Source: Methyloterricola oryzae (GTDB lineage: Bacteria > Pseudomonadota > Gammaproteobacteria > Methylococcales > Methylococcaceae). From it: a stretch of DNA of 64,000 nt. The position numbers were made by a program, and so were the translations under genes. Below are positions 62,249 through 64,000 of this stretch, one piece after another. The DNA lies in assembly GCF_000934725.1 (NCBI RefSeq), contig NZ_JYNS01000003.1, positions 124,001-188,000 of the forward strand, in the 5' to 3' direction. Numbering within the stretch: position 1 is the first letter of the stretch; every line of letters begins with the position of its first letter. The notes under the pieces are model-generated. The model searched no databases, had not been told where the DNA came from, and saw only the letters and a program-made list of their open reading frames with translations.

Positions 62249-64000
62249 ATGAATCGCCAAGAATACCGGCCTCCACACGGCAAGTTGAAGAGTGCAGTCA
62301 TCCGCATCACCGCGCTGGTAGCCGGCCTAGGCTCGACGCTGTTTTTTCTGCTGACCCTTTGGGAGCACCAGTACGGCGCGAACGCTCGAAGCGGGCCACT
62401 GCCAGCGACAGCGGAGGCCGTTCCCATCACCGACGAATCCCAGAGTTACTTCATTGACGCCCTGCACAACGGTGTGGCCGGGGGCCTTTATACCCTCGTG
62501 CTGGCCAGCCTGACCGCATTTGCCGTGCTCAAGGCGGTAAAGACATCCCTCGCGCAGCCGCTCGAGGCGCTGTCCCAGGCGCTGCGTTCCATTGCGGCGG
62601 ACGAGGACGCAGGCCTGCCGCCCCTGCCGGACCATGCCGACGACTCCATCCGGCGATTGTCCGCAAGCATCGATGGCTTGTTGGAACGCTACCATCAGCA
62701 CTTCGAGGCCAAGCAGGCCTTGCTGAGATTCTCGCTGGACCGTGTCAGCGAAGCCGCCTACCTCGTCGACCGCGATGCGCGCATCCGCGACGTCAATGCT
62801 GAGGCCGCCCGGGCCCTAGGGTACAGCCGCGAACAGTTGCTGCGCATGAGCATCCCCGACATCGATCCGGAATTTTCCATGGAGCTCTGGCGTAAAGAGG
62901 GCTTCAAGGTTAAGCCGGACCAGACCCTGACCTTCGAGACCGTGCACAAAGCGGCGGACGGCCGGACCTTTCCGGTGGAGATCAGTGCCGTCTACTCTGA
63001 ATTCGATGGCCGGCCCTACAACCTGGCGCTAGCCCGGGATATCAGCGAGCGCAAGAAAGCGGAAAGGGAACTTCGGGCCAGCGAGGCGCGCTTCCGACAC
63101 CTATTCGAGGAATCACCGGTCGCCTACCAGTCCCTGGACATCCAGGGTCGCTATCTGGATGTGAATCCCGGACTCTGCCGCCTGCTGGGATATGCGCGCG
63201 ACGAGCTGATAGGGCGCTGCTTCGATGAATTCTGGGTCGACGAGATACAACCACAATTCCCCAAGGAATTCGAGGGGTTCAAGCTCCGTGGTAAGGTCAA
63301 CAACGAACTGCAACTGCGCTGCAAAGATGGCAGGGTGTTGTTCGTTGCCCTCGACGGCACCATTCAGCGCGACGAAATCGGGAAGTTCGTGCGCACCCAC
63401 TGTATTCTGCACGACATCACCACGTACCGCATGGCGGAGCAGGCGCTCATGCACTATGCCGCCATCGTGGCGTCGTCGGAGGATGCCATCATCAGCAAGG
63501 ACCTGTCCGGCAAGATTACGAGTTGGAATGGGGGCGCGGAATCCCTGTTCGGTTATCGGGCGGAGGAGATGCTGGGAAAGCCCATCGCGGCGATAATTCC
63601 CGCTGACCGGTGGGAAGAAGAAGGCATGATCATGAAGGGAATCAGCGAAGGCCGGACTTTCAAACATTATGAAACCCAGCGACGTCGCAAGGATGGGCAA
63701 CTGGTGGATGTCTCCGTCACGGTTTCGCCGGTCAAAGACAGACAAGGCGGTATCGTTGGTGCGTCGAAGATTGCCCGCGACATCACGGAACGAAAGCGGG
63801 TCGAGAAGGAACTGCAGCGGCATCGTGAGCATCTGGAGGAATTGGTGGCCGCTCGGACCAACGCCCTGGAGGCACTCAATGGCGAGTTGGAGGCCTTCTC
63901 CTTCTCGGTATCCCACGACCTGCGCACCCCTCTGCGCGCCATTGACGGCTTCTCCCGGTTGCTCGCCAAAAAATATGCGGGCCATTTAGATGAGGAAGGG
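62249..64000 (+). CDS. PAS-rich membrane sensor histidine kinase (3' truncated by window)
   Basis: 584 codons open to the window end, no stop seen. Two membrane helices at about 17-39 and 75-97 enclose a short periplasmic loop. A HAMP-like linker follows, then three PAS domains at about 155-267, 277-395 and 401-517 (each ending in an ISERKKAE-, ITTYRMAE- or ITERKRVE-type segment). The start of the kinase region is visible, with phospho-acceptor His556 in [19 protein letters not shown]. The ATPase domain lies beyond the window. The signal sensed is unknown. Confidence 0.88.
   Translation, partial: MNRQEYRPPHGKLKSAVIRITALVAGLGSTLFFLLTLWEHQYGANARSGPLPATAEAVPITDESQSYFIDALHNGVAGGLYTLVLASLTAFAVLKAVKTSLAQPLEALSQALRSIAADEDAGLPPLPDHADDSIRRLSASIDGLLERYHQHFEAKQALLRFSLDRVSEAAYLVDRDARIRDVNAEAARALGYSREQLLRMSIPDIDPEFSMELWRKEGFKVKPDQTLTFETVHKAADGRTFPVEISAVYSEFDGRPYNLALARDISERKKAERELRASEARFRHLFEESPVAYQSLDIQGRYLDVNPGLCRLLGYARDELIGRCFDEFWVDEIQPQFPKEFEGFKLRGKVNNELQLRCKDGRVLFVALDGTIQRDEIGKFVRTHCILHDITTYRMAEQALMHYAAIVASSEDAIISKDLSGKITSWNGGAESLFGYRAEEMLGKPIAAIIPADRWEEEGMIMKGISEGRTFKHYETQRRRKDGQLVDVSVTVSPVKDRQGGIVGASKIARDITERKRVEKELQRHREHLEELVAARTNALEALNGELEAFSFSVSHDLRTPLRAIDGFSRLLAKKYAGHLDEEG

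Noticed and set aside
1-64000. tRNA, rRNA, CRISPR array, phage or transposase genes
   Set aside because: No T-loop/anticodon-type signatures, no regularly spaced repeats and no integrase or transposase motifs were seen on either strand. A tRNA-finder run would be decisive.

Overview
The window is a GC-rich, gene-dense chromosomal segment of a gammaproteobacterium. The assignment rests on the gene set: a glnA-ntrB-ntrC unit, parC, cmoB, trmL, rraA, iscX, ispH, hslR, xseA, galU, cysC and glgP, together with proteins ending in the VPLPA-type C-terminal sorting signal (VPVPPALWLFGSA). Those signals, several secreted beta-propellers and a large di-heme peroxidase would fit Methylococcales- or Chromatiales-like lineages, but the sequence does not settle the order. 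No tRNA, rRNA, CRISPR array, transposase or integrase was recognised.

Layout. 0-10 kb: a DUF2272 lipoprotein, a binding-protein-dependent sugar-type ABC transporter (binding protein and two permeases on the minus strand, ATPase about 4 kb away on the plus strand), an orphan regulator joining a MerR-like helix-turn-helix to a receiver domain, and a secreted propeller-PKD protein. 10-14 kb: an HDOD protein and two tandem VPLPA-CTERM genes, the upstream one a pseudogene with three lesions. 14-21 kb: parC, a DUF3011 lipoprotein, a TauE/SafE permease with a cupredoxin-like tail, a Tat-exported Fe superoxide dismutase, TelA and a PspC-domain protein. 21-30 kb: a minus-strand run glnA, ntrB, ntrC, glgP, trmL with NtrC-like palindromes before glnA and before ntrB, then a Nudix/ThiE-like fusion.

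30-36 kb holds the most unusual locus. A patatin phospholipase carries an N-terminal TRAFs-binding/TPR-S-like domain and C-terminal membrane segments. It converges on a gene joining a nucleoside-deoxyribosyltransferase-like domain to a second TPR-S-like domain. This architecture resembles predicted bacterial conflict (immune) systems related to the animal ASK signalosome. A flavin amine oxidase lies beside it.

36-48 kb is mainly housekeeping: DUF938 methyltransferase, IscX with an orphan Fe-S protein, GalU/CysC, a ComEA-like protein, an NTF2/GNAT/nitrilase trio, XseA, HslR, rhodanese, IspH, RraA and 6-phosphogluconolactonase. 48-59 kb is a periplasmic redox region: a beta-propeller with a histidine-rich N-terminus, a SurA-like isomerase, a Sco protein, a cytochrome c fused to a periplasmic binding protein, a propeller/DUF11 protein and a di-heme peroxidase. 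It is bracketed by two inverted copies of a 142-143 bp element made of five consecutive hairpins. 59-64 kb has two unknown secreted proteins, cmoB, a small lipoprotein and the start of a PAS-rich histidine kinase that runs off the window.

All functional calls come from reading motifs and family resemblance by eye. No database search was run.
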